Source of the DNA: Stygiobacter sp. RIFOXYC2_FULL_38_25 | GTDB lineage: Bacteria; Bacteroidota; Ignavibacteria; Ignavibacteriales; Melioribacteraceae | Length of the DNA: 64,000 bases | Reading direction: 5' to 3' | NCBI GenBank assembly: GCA_001803165.1 | Contig: MHAZ01000021.1 | Coordinates: 434,001-498,000 of the forward strand | Notes under the pieces: model-generated | The model's input: the letters and a program-made list of their open reading frames with translations, nothing else | What the model was told of the DNA's origin: nothing | Databases searched by the model: none | Shown here: positions 8,376 through 17,909 of the stretch, in pieces | How the letters are laid out: each line of letters starts with the position of its first letter | Position numbering within the stretch: position 1 is the stretch's first letter | Program-made: the position numbers and the translations under genes

Positions 8376-9890
8376 ATGACGAGTATAAAACGATATATCA
8401 TTTTAGCAGCGGTCTTCTTAGGATTAAGTCTTTCTATTCCTTCTTCTATATCAGCTCAAGAAATAGATCCTTCCGGCGCCAACACCGGAACAATTAAAGA
8501 TATACCCGCAGCAACAGCAGGTCAACCAACTTTAGAAGAAGTTGCCAACACCGTTGGACACAATAAAATTTCCATCAACATTGTTTGGACAATGATTGCG
8601 GGCTTTTTAGTAATGTTTATGCAAGCCGGTTTTGCAATGGTTGAAACCGGATTCACCCGTGCAAAAAATGTTGCTCATACAATGGGAATGAATTTTTTCG
8701 TTTACGTAATTGGTATGCTTGGTTTCTGGATTTGCGGCTTCGCCTTCATGTTCGGAGGTGTTGGCGGAATTGGAGCGCTCGGCGGAACACCGGGTTTAAC
8801 AAGCATGGTTAGCTTTACTCTATTCGGTAAAACATTTGAAGTTCTTGGTTACAGCGGCTTTTTTCTAAACGGTGCAGTTTATGATGTTGGTGTTTTTGCG
8901 CTTTTCCTTTTCCAAATGGTCTTTATGGATACTACCGCTACAATACCAACCGGCTCTATGGCAGAGCGCTGGAAATTTACTTCATTCATTTTCTTCGCGT
9001 TTTTCATTTCGATGTTTGTTTACCCAATCTACGGTAACTGGGTTTGGGGCGGCGGATGGCTTGCTGATCTTGGAGTAAATTTTAGTCTTGGTCACGGGCA
9101 TGTTGATTTTGCCGGTTCATCTGTTGTGCATTTAGTTGGCGGTGTTGCTGCGCTTGCCGGCGCCATTGTTATTGGTCCGCGTATTGGCAAATACACAAAA
9201 GCCGGAAAGTCTCAAGCTATTCCGGGTCATAACATTCCAATGGCAATTGTTGGAACATTTATTCTCGCCTTCGGCTGGTTTGGCTTTAACGCGGGCTCAA
9301 CTCTTGCCGGAACAGATTTGCGATTAACCGTTGTGGCAACAAATACAATGATTGCTTCCGCTGCCGGAGCTTTGGTTGCAACTCTTTTTATGATGTGGAA
9401 ATTCGGCAAGCCCGATCCATCAATGATGGCAAACGGTTTATTAGCCGGACTTGTTGCAATTACAGCGCCTTGCGCTTTTGTTCCTTCCTGGGCTTCGTTT
9501 TTAATTGGTGCCGTTGCGGGTTTGTTAGTAGTGCTTGCGGTTTTCTTTATTGATCAAAAATTAAAAATTGATGATCCGGTTGGCGCGGTTGCTGTTCATG
9601 GTGTTAACGGTGCTTGGGGAGTTTTAGCATTGGGATTGTTTGCGGATGGTTCTTACGGTGATGGCTGGAATGGTGTTGCCGGAACTGTTAAAGGATTATT
9701 CTATGGTGATGCCGGTCAGTTTGTCGCTCAATTGATTGGTACGATAACCGCAATTGTTTTTGTTTTTGCAATGATGTACACATTCTTTAAGCTGCAACAC
9801 AAATTCTTTGGCATCCGTGTTAATGCAGAAGATGAAATTGCCGGATTAGATATGCCAGAAATGGGTATTAAAGGGTACGAAGCAGAATAA
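8376..9890 (+). CDS. amtB: Ammonium transporter AmtB
   Basis: A 504-residue Amt/Mep/Rh channel with an N-terminal signal (MTSIKRYIILAAVFLGLSLS...SAQ) followed by about 11 membrane helices. The key residues are present: Asp244 in HVDFAGSSVVH (equivalent of E. coli Asp160) and the twin pore histidines His252 and His408 (AVHGVNGAWG). The N-terminal region after the signal has an extra ~35-residue periplasmic segment. It conducts ammonium across the inner membrane and is gated by the PII protein encoded two genes upstream. AAGGAG precedes the ATG. The gene ends before a strong hairpin. Confidence 0.96.
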   Translation: MTSIKRYIILAAVFLGLSLSIPSSISAQEIDPSGANTGTIKDIPAATAGQPTLEEVANTVGHNKISINIVWTMIAGFLVMFMQAGFAMVETGFTRAKNVAHTMGMNFFVYVIGMLGFWICGFAFMFGGVGGIGALGGTPGLTSMVSFTLFGKTFEVLGYSGFFLNGAVYDVGVFALFLFQMVFMDTTATIPTGSMAERWKFTSFIFFAFFISMFVYPIYGNWVWGGGWLADLGVNFSLGHGHVDFAGSSVVHLVGGVAALAGAIVIGPRIGKYTKAGKSQAIPGHNIPMAIVGTFILAFGWFGFNAGSTLAGTDLRLTVVATNTMIASAAGALVATLFMMWKFGKPDPSMMANGLLAGLVAITAPCAFVPSWASFLIGAVAGLLVVLAVFFIDQKLKIDDPVGAVAVHGVNGAWGVLALGLFADGSYGDGWNGVAGTVKGLFYGDAGQFVAQLIGTITAIVFVFAMMYTFFKLQHKFFGIRVNAEDEIAGLDMPEMGIKGYEAE

Positions 9891-9913
9891 ACTTCACTCA
9901 ACCTCAGAGAGAA

Positions 9914-9962
9914 CCCGGAATAAATTCGTTCCTCTTTCGCCATAGAGAGGAACGAAGCCGGG
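9914..9962. terminator. Long hairpin between convergent amtB and the antiporter gene
   Basis: CCCGG (9914-9918) pairs with CCGGG (9958-9962), and inside it TTCGTTCCTCT pairs with AGAGGAACGAA (11 bp). It sits between two convergent stops, so it can end transcripts from both sides; there is no long T-run. Confidence 0.6.
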
Positions 9963-9990
9963 AATATAAAATTTCCCTTCATTACAAATC

Positions 9991-11292
9991 TCAGTTCACA
10001 AACAATAGCTGAACAATAACATAAACCGGAAGAAGAACTATCAACGAGAACATATAAATGTAAGCGAAGAAACTTGGCATTTTAATATTGTTTTCTTCAG
10101 CGACTGCTTTCACCATAAAGTTTGGTCCGTTACCAATGTAAGTCATACTTCCAAAGAAAACTGCGCCGATAGAGATTGCTCTAAGTAGCTCTTCTGAAAT
10201 TCCCGCAACAATATTTCCAGTTGGCTGTCCTAATCCCATTGCGAGAGAATGAAATGTTACCGCGGTTGGTGTGTTATCGAGAAAGCTGCTGAGCAATCCC
10301 GTGAAATAATAGAATTGTTGCGGCGATGTTATTCCAAGATGCTTTGCGTTGGATTCAAGATAAAGCAAGCAGGGAACCATTGTTACAAATATTCCTATGA
10401 ATAGATAAGCAACTTCTTTGATTGGTTCCCATGTAAAGTTGTTAGAAACTCGCAGCAAGTTTGTTGTAAACAATAAAGAGAGCGCTGCCATTCCCACAAT
10501 TGCAGCTTCTCTAATAAATTTATAATAGTGGTTCTGCGCAATGAACGGAATATATTGCTCATTCAAAAAGGCAACGGAAAGAACAACGCCAGCCATCCAA
10601 ATAAAATTAAGTTTGCCTTCTAGCTTAAGCGGTCTAATTACTGAGTGATCCAACTTAATTGCCGCTTCCGGTTCTTTTTTGTGAAAGTAAGAATCAACAA
10701 AAAAATAAACAACAAGCAACAAGACGTTTGTTAAAAACCATTCCGGGGCTAAATGAAAAAACCAGGTAAATGGAGCGCCGCGGAGATACATCATAAACAA
10801 TGGCGGATCGCCAAGTGGTGTAAGCAAGCCGCCGCAGTTAGCAACTATCCCAATAAAAAATAAAATGGTGTGTACTTTGAATGTTCTTTCTTTGTTGGTT
10901 TGTATAACCGGACGAATAAGCAGCATTGCTGCGCCGGTTGTTCCCATTAATGAAGCGAGCAAGGCGCCAATTCCAAGAAATGTTGTGTTAACAATTGGCT
11001 TTGCTTCAATATCGCCGGAAAGATAAATTCCACCTGTTATAGTAAAGAGCGCGCCAAGAAGAATTATAAACGGTATATAATCGAAGACTATTGTTTCGTA
11101 AAGTTTTTCACTCAATCCGCCGGCAATTAGATAGACCACAACCGGCACACTTAAAATTACCGCCACCATCAATTTGTTTTTATTTTTCTCCCACCAGTGA
11201 TTCCAAAACAGCGGAAAGATTGCAATAGATAATAACATCAATACAAACGGGATTGTGCTGACTATGGGAATATTTATGTTCGTGTTTTCCAT
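9991..11292 (-). CDS. Sodium:proton antiporter / citrate-transporter-like permease (NhaD/ArsB group)
   Basis: A 433-residue integral membrane protein with about 11-12 hydrophobic helices and the ion-transporter (IT) superfamily motifs GTTGAAMLLIRPVIQTN, NCGGLLTPLGDPPLFMMYLRG and, in the second half, FLDNTPTAVTF and GSMTYIGNGPNFMVKA. The repeated 'D.P' re-entrant segments fit NhaD-like Na+/H+ antiporters; citrate or arsenite transport by the same fold cannot be excluded. The ATG ending at 11292 (MENTNIN) is preferred; an in-frame start 30 bases upstream exists. Spacing is 98 bases from amtB (convergent). Confidence 0.8.
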   Translation of the reverse strand: MENTNINIPIVSTIPFVLMLLSIAIFPLFWNHWWEKNKNKLMVAVILSVPVVVYLIAGGLSEKLYETIVFDYIPFIILLGALFTITGGIYLSGDIEAKPIVNTTFLGIGALLASLMGTTGAAMLLIRPVIQTNKERTFKVHTILFFIGIVANCGGLLTPLGDPPLFMMYLRGAPFTWFFHLAPEWFLTNVLLLVVYFFVDSYFHKKEPEAAIKLDHSVIRPLKLEGKLNFIWMAGVVLSVAFLNEQYIPFIAQNHYYKFIREAAIVGMAALSLLFTTNLLRVSNNFTWEPIKEVAYLFIGIFVTMVPCLLYLESNAKHLGITSPQQFYYFTGLLSSFLDNTPTAVTFHSLAMGLGQPTGNIVAGISEELLRAISIGAVFFGSMTYIGNGPNFMVKAVAEENNIKMPSFFAYIYMFSLIVLLPVYVIVQLLFVN

Positions 11293-11332
11293 ATATGTTT
11301 TTTTATGAGTGAAAAATGACAACTAATAAAAT

Positions 11333-11366
11333 CGCAAAAAGGATAATCTCGCAAAGACGCAAAGAA
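11333..11366. repeat. Dispersed 'CGCAAAG' repeat fragment
   Basis: The stretch has CGCAAAA and then CTCGCAAAGACGCAAAGAAAA, the 'cgcaaag' unit that also appears in gene gaps near 15945, 30600 and 43201. It lies upstream of the antiporter gene. Confidence 0.5.
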
Positions 11367-11404
11367 AATAACTAACGGGAACCAATAAATTAATTTTAGC
11401 TTCT

Positions 11405-14400
11405 TTAGCCCAACGATTCAATTATTTCCTGCACGGTTTGGAATCTCTTTTCCACATTTTTTTCAAGACATCTTAAAACCAGCGCCTCAAATTTAGGAGA
11501 AATTGCGTTATTTATTTCCGAGGGATGAGGCGGCACCGTATTAAATATTGAGTGAATAAGCGCAATTTCGTTTTCGCCATTAAAAGGAAGCTTGTTAGTT
11601 AGCATCTGATATAAAATTACGCCGAGAGAAAATATATCAACCCGGTGATCTACATTAATGTTTGTAACTTGTTCCGGCGCTACAAAACCAAGCGTACCAA
11701 CAACCGTTCCGAGTGTTGTCATTGTGCTCACCAGCGGAGATTTTGACAAACCGAAATCCATAATTCTAACATTGCCGGCTTCATCAAACATAATGTTTTG
11801 CGATTTCAAATCGCGGTGAATTATATCGTTTGAGTGAATTGTTCGAAGTCCGGAACAAATTTGTTTTGTTATTTCAATTACTTTCTCTTCGTTAAGCGGG
11901 TAATTCTTTTCTATAAATTCATGCAGTGTTCCGCCGCTAAGATATTCCATCGCCACAAAAGAATGTTCTGCTGTTTCACCAAACTCTAACACTTTAACAA
12001 TGTTTGGGTGGTTAAGCGACGAGAGCAATCTGCCTTCGCTCGCTAAACGTCTCCGGTTTTCTTCATCCTTAAGTAAGTGTGCGTTTAAAATTTTTACCGC
12101 TACTGTTTTGCCATCTTGCTTATCAGTTGCTTTATAAACTTTTCCCATACCTCCTTCACCAAGAATCTCCAACAATTTGAAATGAGATATGTAACTGCTC
12201 TCTTTTATTTCAACATAACGCACTGCGGCAAAAACAAATCCAAAAGCAAACAAGGAGGTTGACCCTATAGAAATTAACGATGAAACAAATTGCGGTTTTG
12301 TAATATTTAGATGAACGAGCAACAAATAGAACACTAAGAAGAACAATCCGATATAAACATGATAAGTAAGCTTTTTAACTTTGGTTTTTCTTCCATAAAA
12401 GAAGACGCTGGTAAGAATCAGAAGGATTATGAACAGCTTGAAGGTTTCTGTTTTCCAATCTATTAGCAGCAAGGTTCTTTCAAAAGATTTTTTTGCGAGG
12501 ACTAAAGTACTTTGCAAAAACGATGATTCGTTAACCTCAACCGTTGTGTTTCTTTCTGCTGTAACAATTTTTTCTATGCCGGAGGGAAACACAACTTTAA
12601 CTTGATATTTTAACCCGGGATCAATTCCAAAATGAATTACTGAATAATCTTCTTGTGAAAGGGAGTTAGAGCCAATTCCGTTTTGTCGAAGAGTTTTATA
12701 TACATTGGTTCCATCTTTGTCGAATCCAAGCAAATAAACTTTTGCGCCTATTGCATTTCTATTGCTTACATCACCAGACAGTTTTACTTTGATATAATTT
12801 TTCTCTGCTAAATTATTTCTGTACAAAGTTGTTCTATCACCTTTTCCAAGAGCTTCTCGTGAACTTCCGATAAACAAATCAATGTCGCCGTCGTTATCGT
12901 AATCAGTAAAGGTTGGGTTACCGGTAAAATCAACACCGACAGATTTTCCAACTTCGGTAAATTGTAGTTCCGGCGAATTGAGGAACAATCTCGAACCAAT
13001 AAATAAATCTAACCATCCGTCATTGTTTACATCGGCTGTAGCAATAACTCCGCCGGATGGTTCGGGATGAAAGAATTTCTCAGTAAAACCAACCGTAGCA
13101 GTTACATCCGTAAAATTTGCTTTACCATCGTTAAGCAAAAACTGAAGATTATACTCGTGGTTGAATATTACCAAATCCGGAAATCCGTCGTTGTTAAAAT
13201 CATTTGAGATTGATGCGTAAGCGGTTGGTGCCTTGTCCGTGTAGAAATTCCGGTCTTCTTTTATTTCGAATTTGAAACCGCCCTTGTTGATAAACAAATA
13301 AATGTGTTGATTATTTTCAGCCAGCTTATATGTAACCAGCACATCAATTAATCCATCGCAATTGAAATCGCTTAACGTTGTTCCATACGAACGGTGATTA
13401 ATTATTTTTTTTATTCCGGATTTGTCAAAAACATCTTCGAATTTGCCAACGCCATTATTCCGGAAGAGCATATCGTCAAAATTATAGTTGGAAAAATAGA
13501 GATCGAGATTTCCGTCATTATCAAAATCCGCCGCTTGAGAGGTAGATAAGTTTAAGTCGGTCTGTATAAATTTGGGATGAATGTAATCACCCGTATTAAC
13601 TTCTCTAAACTCAAATCCGCCGGTTCCAAACGAAAGTTTATTGTTAACATCATCAAGAATTTCAATCAAGTCCGCGTTGCCGTCATTATCAAAATCTGCA
13701 GAAGAAATTGTTTGAGCAATTCCCGGTTTTTGTGAAGAATAATCTCTCGTCACTTCCGAAAATAGATTTCCATTTTGGTTTCTAAAAATTACCGGAGGAC
13801 CATCTTCCAAAATTGTTGCTAAATCCGGAAAATCATCATTATCGAAATCTCTAAATATACCCGCTCTTCCTTCTTTGCGCAGCGAAACATTTGCGGTTAC
13901 ATCAGTAAAAGAAAATTTAAGACTTTGAGAGTTGGTATAAATTCCATTATCGCCAATCACCCAAAGTTTGTAAACCCCGTCTTTGGCTTTAACGGCATCG
14001 AGCGAAATAAAAGAATCTTCAAAGTTTTTTATAGCTGTGTTTTCAATCCAATTTCCGTTTTTGAATTCGAGTAAAGTCGAGCGCGCTCCGGCAATCCAAG
14101 CTTTGCTTTTGGAAACCGTTTTAACAGCATTTAGCGTAACGCGAAAGTTATTCTCTACTTTGATCCATTTCTCATTTTCGTACTTTAGAATTGTTCCGCG
14201 GTCACCAACAATCCAGCCGTAGTTTTCATCAACCATGGAAACGCTTTTTAGTTCATCCGTCGTCGGCGATTCGAATCTATTCCACTTACTGTTTTCATAT
14301 TTCAAAATGATTCCTTGCTTACCCACAGCCCATCCCGTGTTTTCCGAAATCATCTGAACATCGTGTAAGTCGCCAGCGCTATAGTTTTCGTTTCCCCTTC

Positions 14401-14971
14401 TTTTAACCGGACTGAATTGGCTTGTCCATTTCGCTCCATCATAATGAATAATATTTCCTTGCTGACCAACAATCCAAGCTTCTCCATTTTGCAAGACACT
14501 TATCGCGCTCCACATTGCATAATCTATATTATCCCACATTACCGGGGGAAGCGGAATTTCTTTTTTAGTGTTGCCTGATAAATAATATAGCCGCGGTTTG
14601 TATCTACCATAGTGCGTTTCGTGAATTACCCACCAAAATGAATTGCTATCATGTTGTGTAATAAAGGGAAAATCAGAATAGTCATGCTCGGAAACTGCGT
14701 TCCATTTACCATTATCAAATTTCAGCACTTTTCCTTTTACATTTTCCCCTTTACCTCGTGAAATTGCCAACCCATTTCCTTCATCAATCATTTTAATCTT
14801 CGCACCAAGATCAACGCTTGTCTGCTTAAACCAAACTTCGGACGGTTGCCCGCTCTCGCCACTAAATTCTTTATCAGCGCCATTACAGCTAATAAAAAGT
14901 ATTAAGGCGAGAAGAACAGCGAGTGCTTTAGTTGCGTTTTTAATCAAGTGTTCGGCTGTTTTTTCGTTCAT
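11405..14971 (-). CDS. Receptor Ser/Thr kinase with propeller, FG-GAP and UnbV ectodomain
   Basis: A 1,188-residue protein. From the N-terminus: a lipoprotein-like signal ending in LFIS-C29; residues ~40-370 Ycf48/BNR-like propeller repeats (GWIVGDRGTILKY, GWAVGKQGIILKY); ~375-720 at least seven FG-GAP/VCBS repeats with calcium-type loops (DFDNDGNADL, DVNNDGWLDL, DYDNDGDIDL); ~725-800 an ASPIC/UnbV domain; three hydrophobic segments between ~842 and ~920; and ~931-1188 a Hanks-type kinase with GEGGMGKVY, Lys960 (VAVK), HRDLKSQN (Asp1054) and DFG (Asp1072). With the N-terminus outside, three segments put the kinase in the cytoplasm. The ATG at 14971 is preferred to a GTG at 14998 because a promoter lies just upstream. 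The ligand is unknown. Confidence 0.88.
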   Translation of the reverse strand: MNEKTAEHLIKNATKALAVLLALILFISCNGADKEFSGESGQPSEVWFKQTSVDLGAKIKMIDEGNGLAISRGKGENVKGKVLKFDNGKWNAVSEHDYSDFPFITQHDSNSFWWVIHETHYGRYKPRLYYLSGNTKKEIPLPPVMWDNIDYAMWSAISVLQNGEAWIVGQQGNIIHYDGAKWTSQFSPVKRRGNENYSAGDLHDVQMISENTGWAVGKQGIILKYENSKWNRFESPTTDELKSVSMVDENYGWIVGDRGTILKYENEKWIKVENNFRVTLNAVKTVSKSKAWIAGARSTLLEFKNGNWIENTAIKNFEDSFISLDAVKAKDGVYKLWVIGDNGIYTNSQSLKFSFTDVTANVSLRKEGRAGIFRDFDNDDFPDLATILEDGPPVIFRNQNGNLFSEVTRDYSSQKPGIAQTISSADFDNDGNADLIEILDDVNNKLSFGTGGFEFREVNTGDYIHPKFIQTDLNLSTSQAADFDNDGNLDLYFSNYNFDDMLFRNNGVGKFEDVFDKSGIKKIINHRSYGTTLSDFNCDGLIDVLVTYKLAENNQHIYLFINKGGFKFEIKEDRNFYTDKAPTAYASISNDFNNDGFPDLVIFNHEYNLQFLLNDGKANFTDVTATVGFTEKFFHPEPSGGVIATADVNNDGWLDLFIGSRLFLNSPELQFTEVGKSVGVDFTGNPTFTDYDNDGDIDLFIGSSREALGKGDRTTLYRNNLAEKNYIKVKLSGDVSNRNAIGAKVYLLGFDKDGTNVYKTLRQNGIGSNSLSQEDYSVIHFGIDPGLKYQVKVVFPSGIEKIVTAERNTTVEVNESSFLQSTLVLAKKSFERTLLLIDWKTETFKLFIILLILTSVFFYGRKTKVKKLTYHVYIGLFFLVFYLLLVHLNITKPQFVSSLISIGSTSLFAFGFVFAAVRYVEIKESSYISHFKLLEILGEGGMGKVYKATDKQDGKTVAVKILNAHLLKDEENRRRLASEGRLLSSLNHPNIVKVLEFGETAEHSFVAMEYLSGGTLHEFIEKNYPLNEEKVIEITKQICSGLRTIHSNDIIHRDLKSQNIMFDEAGNVRIMDFGLSKSPLVSTMTTLGTVVGTLGFVAPEQVTNINVDHRVDIFSLGVILYQMLTNKLPFNGENEIALIHSIFNTVPPHPSEINNAISPKFEALVLRCLEKNVEKRFQTVQEIIESLG

Positions 14972-15003
14972 TAAGATTGGATTGCGATTGAATTTCACAA
15001 CCC

Positions 15004-15032
15004 ATTATAAAACTATGCTTATAGATTGGCAA
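15004..15032 (-). promoter_or_regulatory. Sigma-70-type promoter for the receptor-kinase gene
   Basis: On the minus strand TTGCCA (15032-15027) and a perfect TATAAT (15009-15004) are separated by 17 bases. Transcription would start near 14997, which makes the ATG at 14971 (26-base leader) more likely than the GTG at 14998. Confidence 0.5.
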
Positions 15033-15091
15033 CTTTGTTAGAGAAAATTAAATGCGGGTATTGAGATTATAACATCCGTGTTTAGCGGAGT

Positions 15092-15871
15092 CTATAATTG
15101 TAGTTCTTTAGGACTTGCGGGTTTACTTTCCTGCTTGTCTTCAAGCTGCTTAATTTCTACTGTGAATGATTCTATTCGGGTTACCGAATATTCTTTGGCC
15201 TCATGTATTTCTCTTTGCGGATGCAAAACAAAGCTAACTCCCGGAAGGCTTTTGTTGTTCATTTCTTTATACTTTATGAAAGAGAAAACCGTCCCAAGAA
15301 GAGATTGAAGAAGCCGCGCAAGTTCCCCTTTGCCGGTTTTGGCAATCTCTTCAAAATCATCTTTATCTATTATAACAGTGTGCAATGTTTTAGAATTATC
15401 ATTAAACGTGTCGAAGATTTCATTTACTACGCGCTGAATGAAATTGAGTATATCTTCCTTCTCAACTTTCTTTTCCTCGGGAACAGTTTCCTCAAAACCG
15501 GCTTTCATCTTTAATTCAAACAAAAAGTCCTTAACAACACTTTTTCCATCTTCCTCAATTTCACGCTGAAATGAATACTTAAAAATTACTTCCAGACTTT
15601 GTTCTTCGCGCTGTATTCTCCCTTCAGCAAATACTTGCACTGTTGTGAAAAAGTTGAATACAAGATTAAAGTCTATTAGCTGTTGTGTGTAAGTAATGTT
15701 GGAGTTTTCAGCATCAAGGTTTTTTAGGTTAAGCGAGTCTTTAGAGATTTCCTTCAAATCTTTTTTCTGCTCAAGCAATTCTTTCTTGAACTCAGCATTC
15801 TTCAACTTCTGTAATTCCAGAATTGATTGCTGAAGCCCTTTGATATTTCCAGAACTGATTTTTACGTTCAC
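15092..15871 (-). CDS. Hypothetical protein, coiled-coil N-terminus
   Basis: A 259-residue soluble protein with no signal peptide or membrane segment. Residues ~10-55 are charged and heptad-like (LQQSILELQKLKNAEFKKELLEQKKDLKEI), suggesting a coiled coil; residues ~60-135 alternate as beta strands (FNFFTTVQVFAEGRIQREEQSLEVIFKYSF, split here only by reading); the C-terminal tail is polar (EDKQESKPASPKEL). No family was recognised and no catalytic motif is visible. It starts at a GTG. It stands alone between the kinase gene and a PLP enzyme on the same strand, with gaps of about 110 bases on both sides. Confidence 0.65.
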   Translation of the reverse strand: MNVKISSGNIKGLQQSILELQKLKNAEFKKELLEQKKDLKEISKDSLNLKNLDAENSNITYTQQLIDFNLVFNFFTTVQVFAEGRIQREEQSLEVIFKYSFQREIEEDGKSVVKDFLFELKMKAGFEETVPEEKKVEKEDILNFIQRVVNEIFDTFNDNSKTLHTVIIDKDDFEEIAKTGKGELARLLQSLLGTVFSFIKYKEMNNKSLPGVSFVLHPQREIHEAKEYSVTRIESFTVEIKQLEDKQESKPASPKELQL

Positions 15872-15939
15872 GATAAAGATTTTCTTTTATTATCGTATAA
15901 AAAGGTGAAAAGTGAAACGTGAGAAATGACTCCCCTTTT

Positions 15940-15980
15940 TTGCCTTCTTTGCGAAGACTTTGTGCTCTTGGCGGTTAATT
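15940..15980. repeat. Dispersed 'CGCAAAG' repeat fragment
   Basis: The bases CTTTGCGAAGACTTTGTGCT followed by CTTGGCGGTTA (plus strand) are the reverse-strand form of the repeat also seen at 43201-43290 (CTTTGTGCTCTTTG ... TTGCGGTTA). It fills most of the gap between the hypothetical gene and the PLP-enzyme gene. Confidence 0.5.
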
Positions 15981-15981
15981 T

Positions 15982-16914
15982 CTAAATGTGTGTTGAAAGA
16001 ACTTCATTCATATGCGCTTTCATTCCGGCTATACCTTGCTGTCCGCCTGTATGCAAAGCTACTATTGTTTTCCCTTCACAAAAGAATCCTTTTCGAGCAA
16101 GGTCGTAAACTCCGTAAAGCATCTTTCCTGTGTAAACCGGATCGAGAATTATTTCGTTTATTTCTTCTATTTGCCGGATGAACAGAATTAGCTCCCGGTT
16201 AATTTTTGCGTATCCGCCAAAGTGATAATCCAAATTGATTGACCAATTAGAAAACGTTTTGCCGGTGAATTCAAAAATATTCTGCTCTGCATTTTTATTT
16301 AAGAAAGCCGCACCGCGAAGTACGGCAAAACCCAATGCTTGTTTAGCTCCGTTCAATCCGCAAATCACTCCGGAAATGGTTCCGGCTGTTCCGCATGCAC
16401 TTGTTATGTAATCGAAATCAGTTTCTATCAGCGCTGGAATTTCTGCAGCGCCTTTTATTGCAAGCTGGTTTGTTCCTCCTTCGGGAACAATGTAAACTTT
16501 TCCAAATTTGCTGTAAATCCATTCTGCAAATTCCGGTAAATGTTTTTTCCGGTAATCACTTCTGTTTACATAGTGCAATTGCATTCCTTGCTCGGTAGCA
16601 AATTGCAAAGTTGGATTGAGCGGCAAATGTTCTTCGCCTCTAATCATCCCAATTGTGTTAAAGCCAAATTCTTTTCCAGCCGCAGCAGTTGCATGAACAT
16701 GATTTGAATAAGCACCGCCAAAAGTTAGAAGCGTATCATATCCTTCTTCGCGCGCAAACATCAAATTATACTTTTGCTTAAACCATTTATTGCCGGAAAC
16801 GTACGGATGAACCAAATCCAGCCGCTTTATAAACACTTTAACAGGAAGCGGCTCCGGAAATTCAACCGGCTGAAGAATAGCCTTTGTTAGATCTATAGCG
16901 GAATTAAAATCCAT
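15982..16914 (-). CDS. PLP-dependent ACC deaminase / D-cysteine desulfhydrase family protein
   Basis: A 310-residue fold-type II PLP enzyme. The PLP-lysine region reads SGNKWFKQKYNL, followed by TFGGAYSNHVHATAAAGKEFG (the 'SNH' motif), LNPTLQFATEQGM, the phosphate-binding SACGTAGTISG and the C-terminal DPVYTGKMLYGV and LHTGGQQG. These match the YedO / 1-aminocyclopropane-1-carboxylate deaminase family, most of whose bacterial members act on D-cysteine, releasing pyruvate, ammonia and sulfide. At ~310 residues it is a little short but has all motifs. The exact substrate cannot be read from sequence. It is divergent from lepB. Confidence 0.85.
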   Translation of the reverse strand: MDFNSAIDLTKAILQPVEFPEPLPVKVFIKRLDLVHPYVSGNKWFKQKYNLMFAREEGYDTLLTFGGAYSNHVHATAAAGKEFGFNTIGMIRGEEHLPLNPTLQFATEQGMQLHYVNRSDYRKKHLPEFAEWIYSKFGKVYIVPEGGTNQLAIKGAAEIPALIETDFDYITSACGTAGTISGVICGLNGAKQALGFAVLRGAAFLNKNAEQNIFEFTGKTFSNWSINLDYHFGGYAKINRELILFIRQIEEINEIILDPVYTGKMLYGVYDLARKGFFCEGKTIVALHTGGQQGIAGMKAHMNEVLSTHI

Positions 16915-16983
16915 CTTAACCCAAATTCTTGGAAACTATTTTAACAAAGGAAAACTATAAAAGCCACGAACATGAGGTGTGCA

Positions 16984-17880
16984 ATGAAAAATAGTAAAGT
17001 TGATTTCAAAGAAATTCTTAAGTGGAAAAATCTGAAAAAGTATTTAATTGAGTATGGTCGGTTGGCTCTTATAGTTTTCATTATAACAAGTTCCTTTGTT
17101 CAAGGCTCCCGTGTTCCAACTCCTTCTATGGAAACTACAATAATGACCGGCGATTTTTTGCTTGTAAACAAATTAGCTTACGACTTAACAACGCCGCGCA
17201 ATATTCCTTTTACAAACATTGCTTTGCCATTTACACAAGTATTAAAGTGGAGCGATCCGAAGCGAGGCGATATAGTTGTGTTTGAATTTCCCGGATACCG
17301 CGATGAAATTAAAAACGCTACCATCGAAAATTATGTAAAACGCTGTGTTGCCGTTTCGGGAGATACGGTTGAAGTACATAATAAAGTTTTATTTGTAAAT
17401 GGCAAAGAAGCTCCTATTCCTATGTACGCTCAGTACGTTCGTAATTATACTTTGCCGGAAAACTTTGTTGATAACGAAACTTTTCCAAAAGGAATTCCTC
17501 AAAATGGTGATAACTATTCACCGTTGGTAATTCCGAAAAAAGGTGATGTAATAAAACTAACATCATCCAACTTCGAGCAATGGAAAACATTTATTGACCG
17601 TGAGTTTGAACGGGATGTTGTTTCTTTTCGCGATGGAAAAGTTTTTGTTGATGGAAAAGAAACCGGCGAATACAAAGTTCGAGACGATTATTACTTTATG
17701 ATGGGCGACAATCGAGACATTAGTTTGGATTGCCGCTTCTGGGGATTTGTCCCGCGCCGCAACGTAATTGGCAAACCAATGATCGCTTACTGGTCATGGG
17801 ATAGCAACATACCAACGGCAAATATTTTTGAACTGCTTGCTTCTATTAGATTTAACAGAATTGGGAAGATTGTGTATTAA
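16984..17880 (+). CDS. lepB: Signal peptidase I
   Basis: A 298-residue type I signal peptidase. One N-terminal membrane helix (YGRLALIVFIITSSFVQG) is followed by the catalytic serine box VPTPSMETT (Ser48), box C/D with the general-base Lys119 (YVKRCVAVSGD), and box E MGDNRDISLDCRFWGFVP. A ~70-residue insertion between boxes D and E is common in this group. It cuts signal peptides from exported proteins at the inner membrane. The start at 16984 has GAGGTG seven bases ahead; an ATG 12 bases upstream overlaps that site and is less likely. A clear terminator follows. Confidence 0.95.
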   Translation: MKNSKVDFKEILKWKNLKKYLIEYGRLALIVFIITSSFVQGSRVPTPSMETTIMTGDFLLVNKLAYDLTTPRNIPFTNIALPFTQVLKWSDPKRGDIVVFEFPGYRDEIKNATIENYVKRCVAVSGDTVEVHNKVLFVNGKEAPIPMYAQYVRNYTLPENFVDNETFPKGIPQNGDNYSPLVIPKKGDVIKLTSSNFEQWKTFIDREFERDVVSFRDGKVFVDGKETGEYKVRDDYYFMMGDNRDISLDCRFWGFVPRRNVIGKPMIAYWSWDSNIPTANIFELLASIRFNRIGKIVY

Positions 17881-17882
17881 AT

Positions 17883-17908
17883 AAGCGTCTTTGCTAAGAC
17901 GCTTTTTG
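17883..17908 (+). terminator. Rho-independent terminator of lepB
   Basis: AAGCGTCTT (17883-17891), loop TGCT, AAGACGCTT (17896-17904) and then TTTG: a 9-bp perfect stem followed by a T-run directly after the lepB stop. It also lies downstream of the convergent deacetylase gene. Confidence 0.88.
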
Positions 17909-17909
17909 T

